The notes beneath the pieces were generated by a model. That model was not told where the DNA came from, ran no database searches, and worked only from the letters and a program-made list of their open reading frames with translations. From contig JAQYWR010000011.1 in the NCBI GenBank assembly GCA_029379225.1, positions 85,552 through 149,551 on the forward strand: 64,000 bases of DNA, in the 5' to 3' direction. The DNA is from Nostoc sp. S4. Lineage in GTDB: Bacteria > Cyanobacteriota > Cyanobacteriia > Cyanobacteriales > Nostocaceae. Positions 26,745-35,761 of this stretch are shown one piece after another (positions within the stretch are counted from its first letter, which is position 1; every line of letters starts with the position of its first letter). A program made the position numbers and the translations under genes.

Positions 26745-27962
26745 ATGAAAAATCCTACCGCTCAAAAACACTATATTTATTTTATTGGTGAAGAATTGCC
26801 TCAGCCTGAGGCTCATTTAGTACAATCTACAAATGCTGCTAACGCCGTCGCCAACTTAGGTTACTCCACAGTTTTGGTATACCCTGATAAAAAAGTAAAA
26901 GTTACTAATCTAATTAATCTAGTACGTCCTTTTCAACCAAGAAAAACACCAACAGAACTTATTAAATATTACAACCTGCATGACAAATTAAAAGTTGCTC
27001 CCTTACCGATGCCTTGGCCGATTGACCATCTATCCACGAAATTCACAGATTCTAACACCATTGCCTGTAAATATTATTTACCCTTTCACATCTTTCCAAC
27101 TACTAAACTTGTCCACAGTCGCAACTGGAATTTTGTCAAAGCTGCTATCAAAAATGGTGTTCCAGCAATTTATGAACATCATCATCACGAAGACAAACCA
27201 TTTGAAGAAGAAATAGTTAATCATCCCCTGTTACAAATTGCCGTCACAGTTGTAGAAACTATCCGCGAAAGCATGATCAAAAATGGGATGCCACCAGAAA
27301 AAGTGATTAGGCTGCATAACGGTTTTAATCGCTTATTTATGGAAAGACAACCAGAAAAAGCAGCAGAATGGCGTCAAAAACTATTGCCAAACGAAAGTCA
27401 AAAATTAGTCGTTTATGCGGGAGCTATACAGCAATTTAAAGGTATTGATGTCCTAATTGATGTAGCTCAAAAAATGCCAAATGTACAATTCGTTTGTGCA
27501 GGGGGAAAATCAACAGAAGTCGAATCCTATCAGCAATTAGTCAAAGAAAAACAAATTCACAACATTAAATTTTTAGGCTATGTCTTGCATCATGAATTAG
27601 CATCTCTGCTACAAGCAGCCGATGTTTTAGCTCATCCTCATTGTTCGGGAAAAGCCGCAACTTTCACATCTCCCTTAAAACTATTTGACTACTTCGCCTC
27701 TGGAACTCCGATTGTCGCTACAGAAATTCCATCATTAATTGAATTTCAGAATACCCAAGCCATAGCTGCTTGGTGTGAACCAGATAACCCCAGCAAATTT
27801 GCTGAAAGTTTGCAGCGAGTCTTAGAAACTCATCCGCGAAAAATAGAAGGTTATCCAGATAGCATCGAATTTGTCAAACAATTCTCTTGGGAAAATCGAG
27901 CCACAAAAATCCTAACTTATGTTGATAAATCTCTACTTCCCCCACTAGAAAAAGCTACATAA
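26745..27962 (+). CDS. GT4-family glycosyltransferase
   Basis: A GT-B-fold enzyme of about 405 residues. An N-terminal acceptor domain includes the His-rich YEHHHHEDKPFEEE. The C-terminal donor domain has VVYAGAIQQFKGIDVLIDVA and FTSPLKLFDYFASGTPIVAT. The ATG at 26745 lies four bases after the exporter's stop and fits the family better than an overlapping upstream ATG at 26718. It is part of the polysaccharide operon. Confidence 0.87.
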   Translation: MKNPTAQKHYIYFIGEELPQPEAHLVQSTNAANAVANLGYSTVLVYPDKKVKVTNLINLVRPFQPRKTPTELIKYYNLHDKLKVAPLPMPWPIDHLSTKFTDSNTIACKYYLPFHIFPTTKLVHSRNWNFVKAAIKNGVPAIYEHHHHEDKPFEEEIVNHPLLQIAVTVVETIRESMIKNGMPPEKVIRLHNGFNRLFMERQPEKAAEWRQKLLPNESQKLVVYAGAIQQFKGIDVLIDVAQKMPNVQFVCAGGKSTEVESYQQLVKEKQIHNIKFLGYVLHHELASLLQAADVLAHPHCSGKAATFTSPLKLFDYFASGTPIVATEIPSLIEFQNTQAIAAWCEPDNPSKFAESLQRVLETHPRKIEGYPDSIEFVKQFSWENRATKILTYVDKSLLPPLEKAT

Positions 27963-28030
27963 ACTCCTCATTACTCTCTGCGCCTCTGCGCCTCTGCGTG
28001 AACTAATAAATCCTTATTTTCAAATTACAA

Positions 28031-28987
28031 ATGACCATCAAAACAGTAGGCATGATTAGCAGCTATCGAGGTTTAGAAACCAGAGCGGATTGGCTTTGGC
28101 AACAAACCCCGCATCAATTTGGGATTTGGGGCAATATACAAATGCAAGCACTAGCAGCAAAACCTGATTTTCTGCTAATGTATCAATTTGATTTTCCCAA
28201 AGCAGCGCCACAACAATCCTGGTTCGATAGCTTACGCAAACGCCAGAAAAAATCAGTCGTCAATCTTGATTCTCTATTGCGTGATGTCAACAAAGAACGA
28301 ATTATTTATTTATTGAGAGAACCACCTTTAGATGAAGTTTTAGAAATTACTAATCATAATTATCAACAAGCCCAGAAGTATTGCCGCTACATTTCTGGTC
28401 CTGATGATTTTGCCCCGACTCCTGACTATATGCCTGCCATTTGGTATCATTCAAATACATTTCAAGATTTGAATGAAATGCCACCACCCCAAAAAGTTGC
28501 CCCATGTAGTTGGATTACTTCAGGAATTAACCGTACAGTCAACCATCGCCAGCGTTTAGACTTTTTACAATCCCTACAATCTAGTGGCATGAAGTTTGAT
28601 TTGTATGGGCGCAACTTACCAGAATGGACGAAAAAATCGGGAGAATTAGGTAATAAGTGGTATGGCATGGCATCATATTATTACAATTTAGCAATTGAAA
28701 ACTATGCTGATAATAATTGGTATGTAAGTGAGAAACTTTGGGATAGTTTACTTGCTTGGTGTCTGCCAATTTATTATGGTGGTCCGGCTGCTGATAAATT
28801 ATTACCGCCCGGTAGTTTTTTAAGATTGCCCAGTTTAGATGAAAAAGGCATTGCTTACATCCAAGAAGTGACAGCAACACCTGATGCTTGGTATCAAGCT
28901 AAAGATGCGATCGCCGAAGCACGGCAAATCATCTTACACAAATTAAATCTGCTTAATTGGTTATCAAATTTTGTTGCTCAATATTGA
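28031..28987 (+). CDS. GT10 (fucosyltransferase-like) glycosyltransferase
   Basis: A 318-residue protein whose C-terminal half carries the alpha-1,3-fucosyltransferase (GT10) donor-site pattern. A NLAIENYADNNWYVSEKLWD segment is followed by SLLAWCLPIYYGGP. WITSGINRTVNHRQRLDFL and FDLYGRNLPEW precede it. GT10 enzymes usually move fucose from GDP-fucose, so the polymer made by this locus may be fucosylated. The actual sugar is not shown by sequence. It lies six bases before the next gene. Confidence 0.85.
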   Translation: MTIKTVGMISSYRGLETRADWLWQQTPHQFGIWGNIQMQALAAKPDFLLMYQFDFPKAAPQQSWFDSLRKRQKKSVVNLDSLLRDVNKERIIYLLREPPLDEVLEITNHNYQQAQKYCRYISGPDDFAPTPDYMPAIWYHSNTFQDLNEMPPPQKVAPCSWITSGINRTVNHRQRLDFLQSLQSSGMKFDLYGRNLPEWTKKSGELGNKWYGMASYYYNLAIENYADNNWYVSEKLWDSLLAWCLPIYYGGPAADKLLPPGSFLRLPSLDEKGIAYIQEVTATPDAWYQAKDAIAEARQIILHKLNLLNWLSNFVAQY

Positions 28988-28993
28988 TAAATT

Positions 28994-29974
28994 ATGAATG
29001 GTATTTGTACCCTTGGTAATGATTATGTTTTCGACCAACTGGTGGCTTTGCTTAACAGTATCGAGCTGATATTAGGCAAAGAAACTCCAGTTTGTATCTA
29101 TCCTTTTGACGACCAAACACAACGAATTGCTGAGGAAATAGCTCAGCGTCCTAATGTATTTATTTACGATAATCAAGAATCAATCAATCGCTGGGATCAA
29201 TTTATGTTCTCAGCAGCCCCAGAACGATTGAATCGCAGCAAATTCCGTCTTTATGGCGCTCACCGTCGTTTTTGTGCTTTTGATGGTCCCTTTGATAAAT
29301 TTATTTATTTAGATGCAGACACTTTGGTGATGAATTCACTAACATCGGTGTTTGAAAAGCTAGATACTCATGATTTTGTTGTTTACGATTTCCAATTTAA
29401 AGACGTTAGTAAAATCTATAATATTAATTCTCCAAAATTATTAGAAATTTTTGAGCAAAAGCGTATTGATTCCGAAATATTTTGTTCGGGTTTTTATGGT
29501 TCAAAACAAGGAATATTTAACTCAGAACAACGGGATTGGTTGATATCAAATTTAAAAAACGGGGAAGGAGAAGTTTTATATGAAGGTGCTGGCGAACAAC
29601 CGCTGATTAACTACATGGTCATGAGGTCTAATCTTCCTATTTATAACTTTGCTAGGGAACTACCAGATAATCTCAAAACCGGGTGTTCTGCGACATCAAG
29701 ACACTTTCAAGAACAAGAACATATTTTATACGATAAAGGAAATCGTCTAACTTACCTGCATTACATTGGTATTCCTCCCCATATCAATCAAGCAGTCTGT
29801 GCTGGAGAAAATATCGAGTTTCCCTATCGAGATTTATTTCTCTACTATCGTTATTTGCACGAACCAGAAAAGCGTCCAGTATTTATCAACCCTCCAAAGA
29901 ATTATAATGATTCTCCCACACCAAATTTACTCACAAGAGCTTTGCGAAAATTAAAGTTAATTAATCAAGGATAA
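28994..29974 (+). CDS. GT-A-like putative glycosyltransferase, tandem paralogue 1
   Basis: A 326-residue protein beginning with GICTLGNDYVFDQLVALLNS. It has a DxD metal motif in FIYLDADTLVMNSL and a conserved YRDLFLYYRYLHEPEKRP near the end. It is clearly related to the two following genes, most closely to the one at 30885. It resembles a cyanobacterial family named after Nostoc punctiforme loci (Npun_R2821/R2822), to the best of my recall. It probably transfers a sugar to the surface polysaccharide; specificity is unknown. Only three bases separate it from the next gene. Confidence 0.75.
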   Translation: MNGICTLGNDYVFDQLVALLNSIELILGKETPVCIYPFDDQTQRIAEEIAQRPNVFIYDNQESINRWDQFMFSAAPERLNRSKFRLYGAHRRFCAFDGPFDKFIYLDADTLVMNSLTSVFEKLDTHDFVVYDFQFKDVSKIYNINSPKLLEIFEQKRIDSEIFCSGFYGSKQGIFNSEQRDWLISNLKNGEGEVLYEGAGEQPLINYMVMRSNLPIYNFARELPDNLKTGCSATSRHFQEQEHILYDKGNRLTYLHYIGIPPHINQAVCAGENIEFPYRDLFLYYRYLHEPEKRPVFINPPKNYNDSPTPNLLTRALRKLKLINQG

Positions 29975-29977
29975 TTT

Positions 29978-30868
29978 ATGAGCAGGGGAATTTATATTGT
30001 TGCTAATGACCGAGTGATCGATAATGCGATCGCCTTACTCAATAGTATTCGCTACTATGACTCAGAAGTAACCGTTTATCTCATACCATTTAATGAAAAT
30101 TATCACAAGGTAGCAGAACAACTTGCTACCTTACACAATGTACAAATTTTTCCAGATTTAGAATTTATTGATAAATTTACCAAACGCATCGGTGAAATTT
30201 TTGATAGAGATTTCCTCGCCTTACCCAATAAAATGCGTAAACTAGTGGCGTGGTTTGGCCCTTTAGATGAGTTTATTTATATTGATACTGATATTGTCGT
30301 TTTTGAAAAAATTGCTGATAATTTAGACAAACTTGCAGAAGTTGATTTCTTCTGTTGTGATTATCATCATGCTAATGACAAGCTACGAAATATTTTTTCT
30401 CCGTTAATAAAAGAACAGCAAATATTTTCAGATGTACAGCTTGAAGATGTTTTCAACAGCGGTTTTTGGGCTTCCAAAAAAGGAACTATTACCGAACAAC
30501 AGATGGATGAAACTTTGCGCGAATGTGCTGCTCATCGGGAATATTTTGATTTTTCCGAAGGAGTAACAGATCAACCAATTCTCAATTATTTAGTTCTCAA
30601 ACTGATTGCTAAACGCGCTAATCTCGTCAAAATCCCTGGAGGAGGACCTGGTAGTTGGGCGGGTTCGCGAAACTTCCAACAGCAAGACTACGCCTTATAT
30701 GACCGAGGACAACGACTGAAATATCTCCATTGGGCTGGTACACGGATTAAAACTGGTAGCCCCTATTGGGAATTGTGGGAACACTATCGCTATCTTCATG
30801 AGGGTAAATTTGCCTTTATTCCCAAACTGACTCGGCGTTTATTTCCCTTTGTTGTTGCCCGCATTTAA
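29978..30868 (+). CDS. GT-A-like putative glycosyltransferase, tandem paralogue 2
   Basis: A 296-residue relative of its two neighbours, beginning GIYIVANDRVIDNAIALLNS, with the DxD motif in FIYIDTDIVVFEK and NSGFWASKKGTI in the acceptor region. It is shorter and more divergent than paralogues 1 and 3. A TATGAG start follows the previous stop closely, suggesting translational coupling in the operon. Specificity is unknown. Confidence 0.75.
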   Translation: MSRGIYIVANDRVIDNAIALLNSIRYYDSEVTVYLIPFNENYHKVAEQLATLHNVQIFPDLEFIDKFTKRIGEIFDRDFLALPNKMRKLVAWFGPLDEFIYIDTDIVVFEKIADNLDKLAEVDFFCCDYHHANDKLRNIFSPLIKEQQIFSDVQLEDVFNSGFWASKKGTITEQQMDETLRECAAHREYFDFSEGVTDQPILNYLVLKLIAKRANLVKIPGGGPGSWAGSRNFQQQDYALYDRGQRLKYLHWAGTRIKTGSPYWELWEHYRYLHEGKFAFIPKLTRRLFPFVVARI

Positions 30869-30884
30869 TATTAGGAGTATTCCC

Positions 30885-31919
30885 ATGATTGATGGTATTT
30901 ATATCCTGGCAAATGATGTTGTTTACGACCAATTAATTGCATTGCTTAATAGCATAGAAGCTAATGCTGGTAGAAAAATTCCTATTTGTATCCTTCCATA
31001 TAACGATCGCCTAGACAAGGTAAAAGCAGAAATAGCATCTAGAGATAATCTCAGCTTATTTGAAGACTCTAATGCGATAGCTTATTGGGATAATTTTGCT
31101 ACCCAGATATGGAAAAATTACCCCAGAGCGCAAAAAACTTGGCGAGAGTGGGGTTTTCCAGAACTCTATGAGTTACCCATGCACCGCAAATTTTGTGCTA
31201 TTGATGGCCCCTTTGATAGATTCATTTATTTTGATGCCGATACCTTGTTAATGGGGCCAGTAGATTATGTATATGAAAAATTAGATACTTGTGATTGGGT
31301 CGTTAACGATTTTCAGTATAAATCAGAATTAAAATTTATTTTTGATGGCTCTCAAGAGCATATACAGCAAGTTTTCAATACAGACAATATCCAGTCTAAA
31401 ATATTTTGTGCTGGTTGGTTTGCCACCAAGAAAAATGTTTTTTCCTCAGCTATCAGAGCCGACTTATTCGATAAATTAAAATCAGGTGAAGCCGATGTTA
31501 TGGCTTTTTTAGCACCTGACCAATCTTTATTTAACTACATGGTATTGAGAAGCGGCATTTCATATTATAACTTTGCTTGTCATAACTGCGAACAGGCAAC
31601 TGGTAATCACTGGAGTTCTCAATTTGATGTAGTGGATAATATTCTATACGACCAAGGGCGCAGATTGACATACTTACATTATATGAGTATATCTTCATCA
31701 GCTTTTGTGCGGCTTTGTGGGGGTGAAGATGTTGATATTCCTTACCGCGATGTTTTCTTACATTATCGCTACTTAAAATCGCCGGAAAAACGCCCCCAAA
31801 CCTTTACACGCCCAAGCCAGTTAACACTTTTGCAAAAATCTACTAGCAAGTTTATTCAACAAAGAATCAACAATTTTAAGCTAAACTACCGCAATTTCAA
31901 AGATAAAATTACTCGGTAA
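30885..31919 (+). CDS. GT-A-like putative glycosyltransferase, tandem paralogue 3
   Basis: About 344 residues from the ATG at 30885, chosen because a TAGGAG Shine-Dalgarno lies seven bases before it and because MIDGIYILANDVVYDQL aligns with the start of paralogue 1. An upstream start at 30849 would overlap the previous gene. It has the DxD motif in FIYFDADTLLMGPV and the same YRDVFLHYRYLKSPEKRP tail as paralogue 1. It is the last gene of the rightward polysaccharide run. Confidence 0.75.
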   Translation: MIDGIYILANDVVYDQLIALLNSIEANAGRKIPICILPYNDRLDKVKAEIASRDNLSLFEDSNAIAYWDNFATQIWKNYPRAQKTWREWGFPELYELPMHRKFCAIDGPFDRFIYFDADTLLMGPVDYVYEKLDTCDWVVNDFQYKSELKFIFDGSQEHIQQVFNTDNIQSKIFCAGWFATKKNVFSSAIRADLFDKLKSGEADVMAFLAPDQSLFNYMVLRSGISYYNFACHNCEQATGNHWSSQFDVVDNILYDQGRRLTYLHYMSISSSAFVRLCGGEDVDIPYRDVFLHYRYLKSPEKRPQTFTRPSQLTLLQKSTSKFIQQRINNFKLNYRNFKDKITR

Positions 31920-31989
31920 AAGGGGTTGGAGATTGAGTACTGAGAAAATATTCCTAAATATTTATCTCCTAGTTCCCAGTCCCCACTCT

Positions 31990-32874
31990 TTATCTGTAAT
32001 AAAAATCGAAATTACTCAAGGTTGCAAGTCTTAAGCGCAGCGAACGATAGTAATAGCCGATAGTTTTATCTAGTCTAGATGCTACCTTTTGGAAAATTGA
32101 ACGCTTGGGGAATTCAATTGCTTCATGTTGTTGAAAATATATCAAACTTTCTTCTGGATTTGCTTGTCCTTTTTTAATTTTTTGTCGTTCCACCCAATCT
32201 TTAAAATAAACAATATCCTCCATAGCATCCCATCTAACTGCTAATCCTGCTTTAGCAGCAGCTAATCCTATTGCATAACCTATAGCACAAGTAAAACCGT
32301 TTAATTCACAATAATATGCAATGGTTTCCCAGTGCTTGAGAAATTCGATTTCGCGCCCATCTTGCCTTGTAACTGCAAATAAAACTTCCATTACAAACTG
32401 GGTATTATTATCTTCTAAATTTAAATCCAGTTTTTGTGCTAGCTTGTTAACAATTTCCAAGTCTCTAATTCTTTTTGGTTTATGCAAGTCATTGACTGAA
32501 CCAATGTAAGCTTGATTATGTTTGACAATACTGGCACAACTTCTGGCTGTAATTCCAGGAAGAAATTTGAGATTTGGTGCTACTTTATCCAAGATTCGCA
32601 TATCTACATCAACAAAAATGCCGGTATGAAATAGCGATAATGCTTTGGCAATCACAAATCTTTTATCGTGGTAACAACCAATGCTTTGTTGTTGATGTGG
32701 GAAGGCTAAAACATGAGAATATTTACTAAATTCCTGTGGCTTATCTGTTAAAATTACAAACTTGGTTCCAGGTGAATATTTTTCAATATCTTCAGCTAAT
32801 AAAAAAGCATGAGAGCGATATCTCTCACCCAAGGCTAAGGTGCAAAAGCAGAAATCTTTTTCTTCTTGAGTCAT
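31990..32874 (-). CDS. GT-A-like putative glycosyltransferase (divergent)
   Basis: A 294-residue soluble protein with an N-terminal FCFCTLALGERYRSHAFLLA strand-helix unit and a DxD-type motif in GIFVDVDMRILD. This pattern suits a nucleotide-sugar transferase of the GT-A fold. It is convergent with the preceding operon. Weak similarity in layout to the tandem paralogues suggests a shared fold, not a recent duplication. Substrate is unknown. Confidence 0.6.
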   Translation of the reverse strand: MTQEEKDFCFCTLALGERYRSHAFLLAEDIEKYSPGTKFVILTDKPQEFSKYSHVLAFPHQQQSIGCYHDKRFVIAKALSLFHTGIFVDVDMRILDKVAPNLKFLPGITARSCASIVKHNQAYIGSVNDLHKPKRIRDLEIVNKLAQKLDLNLEDNNTQFVMEVLFAVTRQDGREIEFLKHWETIAYYCELNGFTCAIGYAIGLAAAKAGLAVRWDAMEDIVYFKDWVERQKIKKGQANPEESLIYFQQHEAIEFPKRSIFQKVASRLDKTIGYYYRSLRLRLATLSNFDFYYR

Positions 32875-33106
32875 AGTTTATGAAACTCCTTTGGAAAAAA
32901 TAAAAATTTGCTCGAAAAATTGGTACAATCCTAAGTGTTCTGATTATCCGGACACCAGAGATACTAGAGTACTAGTACGTAATTGTAACGTAATCAAATC
33001 TGGAAATTTGTAAAATTTTAGTAAAAGCTAAGTATAAACCGCCAGCAAATAATTTGCTGACGGTGAAGATTTAGGTTGATTTAAATATTACTGGAGTATC
33101 ATACTT

Positions 33107-33481
33107 CTAAGAAAAAGAATCTAAATCTAAAGATTGCATTCCTTCGCGTTCGACAAACGTGAGCATACTTCCTAACTGCAACCATACTAATAAACAAGTC
33201 AGCAGACTTATTGGTAAACCAACTGCTAATGCTAGTAAAGAGGGAAAACCAAATATTTCTAAGCCTGAAGACATAAATAAACAAATACCAGCAGTGATGC
33301 CAAGAAATGGCACAACTAATTGTTTCAATGGAGAAGGCGGTTTATTATTTTCTGTAGGCTCGCTCGACCATTTTTGTACAATTACTTTTAAAGTCCCAGA
33401 TAAGGCAATACCAGACGTTAAGGCTGTGAGAAAGCCTACAAGTAACAGAAAATAAGGTGGTTGCAAGGGGAAATAGTACAT
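33107..33481 (-). CDS. Small conserved-looking membrane protein
   Basis: A 124-residue protein with predicted helices near residues 10-33 (FLLLVGFLTALTSGIALSG), 55-73 (VVPFLGITAGICLFMSS) and 77-105 (GFPSLLALAVGLPISLLTCL), and an acidic C-terminus. No family with a function is recognised. It follows the AarF/UbiB-like gene by 29 bases on the same strand and is probably co-transcribed with it. Confidence 0.6.
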   Translation of the reverse strand: MYYFPLQPPYFLLLVGFLTALTSGIALSGTLKVIVQKWSSEPTENNKPPSPLKQLVVPFLGITAGICLFMSSGLEIFGFPSLLALAVGLPISLLTCLLVWLQLGSMLTFVEREGMQSLDLDSFS

Positions 33482-33510
33482 GGAAACTCGTGATTGATAT
33501 TAAAGATTTT

Positions 33511-35232
33511 TTAGTTTTTATTTGCTGACTGCTTTGAAAAAGACCCAAGGAATGCAGCTTTTGGTAAAATCGCACCTGCGCCTTCTCTGGATAATTCTGT
33601 TAAAATACCGATCGCTACATTGAATAAACGATCCGGTTTTAAGTCATTTTTAACCAGGTTCCACAGGCGTTGGACTTCTTCGGTGTGCAACCGGTCGTCT
33701 TCTGTAAGAGCAAGCACGACTTGTCGCCGGAGAAACTTGCCTTCATCGGAGATTAAATATTGGAACCCCATTTGTGCTGTGGGTACAACATCAAAGTTCC
33801 CATCAGTACGAGCGATCGCAATTAAATTTTCTAACCGCTGCCACTGGAATTTACCATCTTTAAATAGCACGTTCAATAATCGTCGCCGCAATTCGGGTGA
33901 TTCTCCCGTCAGCAATCGCCGTGCTATATATGGATAACCTACCTCGACAATTTTAAAATTCGGGTTGAGGCTCAGGGCAATACCTTCTTGAGTCACCAAG
34001 GAACGAATAATCAAAGCAAACTTCGACGGAACTCGGAAAGGATATTCATACATCAGTTCCGAAAATTCATCGGTGATAGTTTTGAAGTTAAAATCCCCGA
34101 CGTTTTTACCGATGGCGTTTCCCAACACCGCTTCTAATGCGGGTACAATTGGGCAAATATTTGTGTCTGGAGTCAGAAACCCCAATTTGACAAAGTCTTC
34201 GGCTAAATCGTTGTAGTCTTTATTCACCAAATGCACTAGTGCGTCTACTAGCGTTTCTTTGGTGGTTTGTTCTAACTGATCCATCATCCCAAAGTCTATG
34301 TAAGCCATGCGACCATCGGGCATAGCAAACAAGTTACCAGGATGGGGGTCTGCATGGAAGAAGCCGTGTTCTAACAACTGTTGCAAACCTGAAGTTACAC
34401 CAATTTGGATGATGGCTTCTGGATCTAAACCTGCTTCCCGGATGCGTTGAGTGTCTGTGAGCTTGAAGCCGTTAATCCATTCCAAAGTTAAAACGTGGGT
34501 ATTGGTATAACGCCAATAAATCCCTGGAACTTTTACTTGGGGGTCGTTGTGGAAGTTGCTAGCAAATTTTTCGGCGTTGCGGCCTTCATTAATATAGTCA
34601 ATTTCTTCAAATAACTTGGTGCCAAACTCGTCCACAATTAAAGTCAGGTCGTGACCGAGATTCAGGGGTAACCAAGGAGCTAGCCAACTCGCCGCCCAGC
34701 GCATCAAATATAAGTCGCATGTCAGAATCGGGCGTAAGTTGGGGCGTTGTACCTTGACTGCGACTTCTTCCCCAGTGACTAAACGACCACGGTATACTTG
34801 ACCCAAGCTAGCAGCAGCTACCGGATTGGGTGAGAGTTCGCTAAAACTGTCGTGAATCGGGCGGTCGAGTTCAGTTTCGATAATTCGGTAAGCGATCGCA
34901 TTATCGAATGGTGGTAACTGGTCTTGCAACTTCACCAGTTCTTCTAAAAAATCTTTGCGTATCAGGTCTGGTCTGGTGGAGAGGGCTTGACCAACTTTAA
35001 TAAAAGTAGGACCTAGACCTGTGAGCAGTTTTCGCAACTGGATGGCTCGTTTTAATTTGTTCTGCTCAACTTTATCTTGCCATTCATCCAACTTGATATT
35101 AAGTAGAAATCCTGCAAAAGACCAGATAATTCTCAGCAATCGTCCCCAGGCTACCCAAGGACGGTAACGATAGTAGCGAGCGATCGCCTCTGGATTGTAG
35201 CGTTTTAGTTGAGCAGGTTGATACTGACCCAC
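33511..35232 (-). CDS. ABC1/UbiB (AarF) family atypical kinase
   Basis: About 573 residues from a GTG at 35232 (MGQYQPAQLKRYNPE), chosen because it begins where related proteins usually begin; a TTG at 35295 would add 21 residues. The family marks are present: the KxGQ motif in TFIKVGQALSTRPDL, AVKVQRPNLRP, the catalytic HADPHPGNLF and the metal-binding YIDFGMMDQ. UbiB/COQ8 proteins are membrane-associated ATPases that support quinone or prenyl-lipid metabolism; plants and cyanobacteria have several. It lies inside the polysaccharide region but has no obvious link to it. Confidence 0.92.
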   Translation of the reverse strand: MGQYQPAQLKRYNPEAIARYYRYRPWVAWGRLLRIIWSFAGFLLNIKLDEWQDKVEQNKLKRAIQLRKLLTGLGPTFIKVGQALSTRPDLIRKDFLEELVKLQDQLPPFDNAIAYRIIETELDRPIHDSFSELSPNPVAAASLGQVYRGRLVTGEEVAVKVQRPNLRPILTCDLYLMRWAASWLAPWLPLNLGHDLTLIVDEFGTKLFEEIDYINEGRNAEKFASNFHNDPQVKVPGIYWRYTNTHVLTLEWINGFKLTDTQRIREAGLDPEAIIQIGVTSGLQQLLEHGFFHADPHPGNLFAMPDGRMAYIDFGMMDQLEQTTKETLVDALVHLVNKDYNDLAEDFVKLGFLTPDTNICPIVPALEAVLGNAIGKNVGDFNFKTITDEFSELMYEYPFRVPSKFALIIRSLVTQEGIALSLNPNFKIVEVGYPYIARRLLTGESPELRRRLLNVLFKDGKFQWQRLENLIAIARTDGNFDVVPTAQMGFQYLISDEGKFLRRQVVLALTEDDRLHTEEVQRLWNLVKNDLKPDRLFNVAIGILTELSREGAGAILPKAAFLGSFSKQSANKN

Positions 35233-35295
35233 GCCTTTATTTGCCTCTTCAACTCGGAAATTTACACTTTTGTTGCTTTTTCTCCCGACCCACAA

Positions 35296-35761
35296 ATTAC
35301 TTGCATGTACAGGATAGCGGTAGTCTTCGATCTAAAACAATTAGAACTTTACCCTTTTGGGATATCGTTCGAGGCAAATTTAGCCTGTGTTACTGCTTAG
35401 ATTTGTTTATCTTTTTCTTAATTATACTTTATAAAACTACAACTACTTGAGCAGCTCTTTGATAATTTTATCTTTTCTTAACTAATTTTTATATAATTCC
35501 ATATAAAAAATTAAATAACAAAATTATAAACTTGTAACCATATATACTTTAATCAGCATATACTAACAGTACTATTACTGAAGATAATTCGTTCGCTAGT
35601 CATAATTTATCTTGGTTTAGCATAATTTCCAACCAGACAAAGTAAATCCAGAGTTTGATTTTTTTAGATTATGATACCAATTTACTTGTCAGTTGGATAA
35701 TTTATTAATTCCTACTTCCCACTTCCCCAAACTGAAAGTTACAGTAAGACGTGTAGAGATT
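35296..35761. other. AT-rich intergenic region
   Basis: About 470 bases upstream of the AarF-like gene and downstream of the flippase gene. It is AT-rich. Short open frames on the plus strand at 35209-35450 overlap the kinase gene and look accidental. No repeat or structured element was found. Confidence 0.4.
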
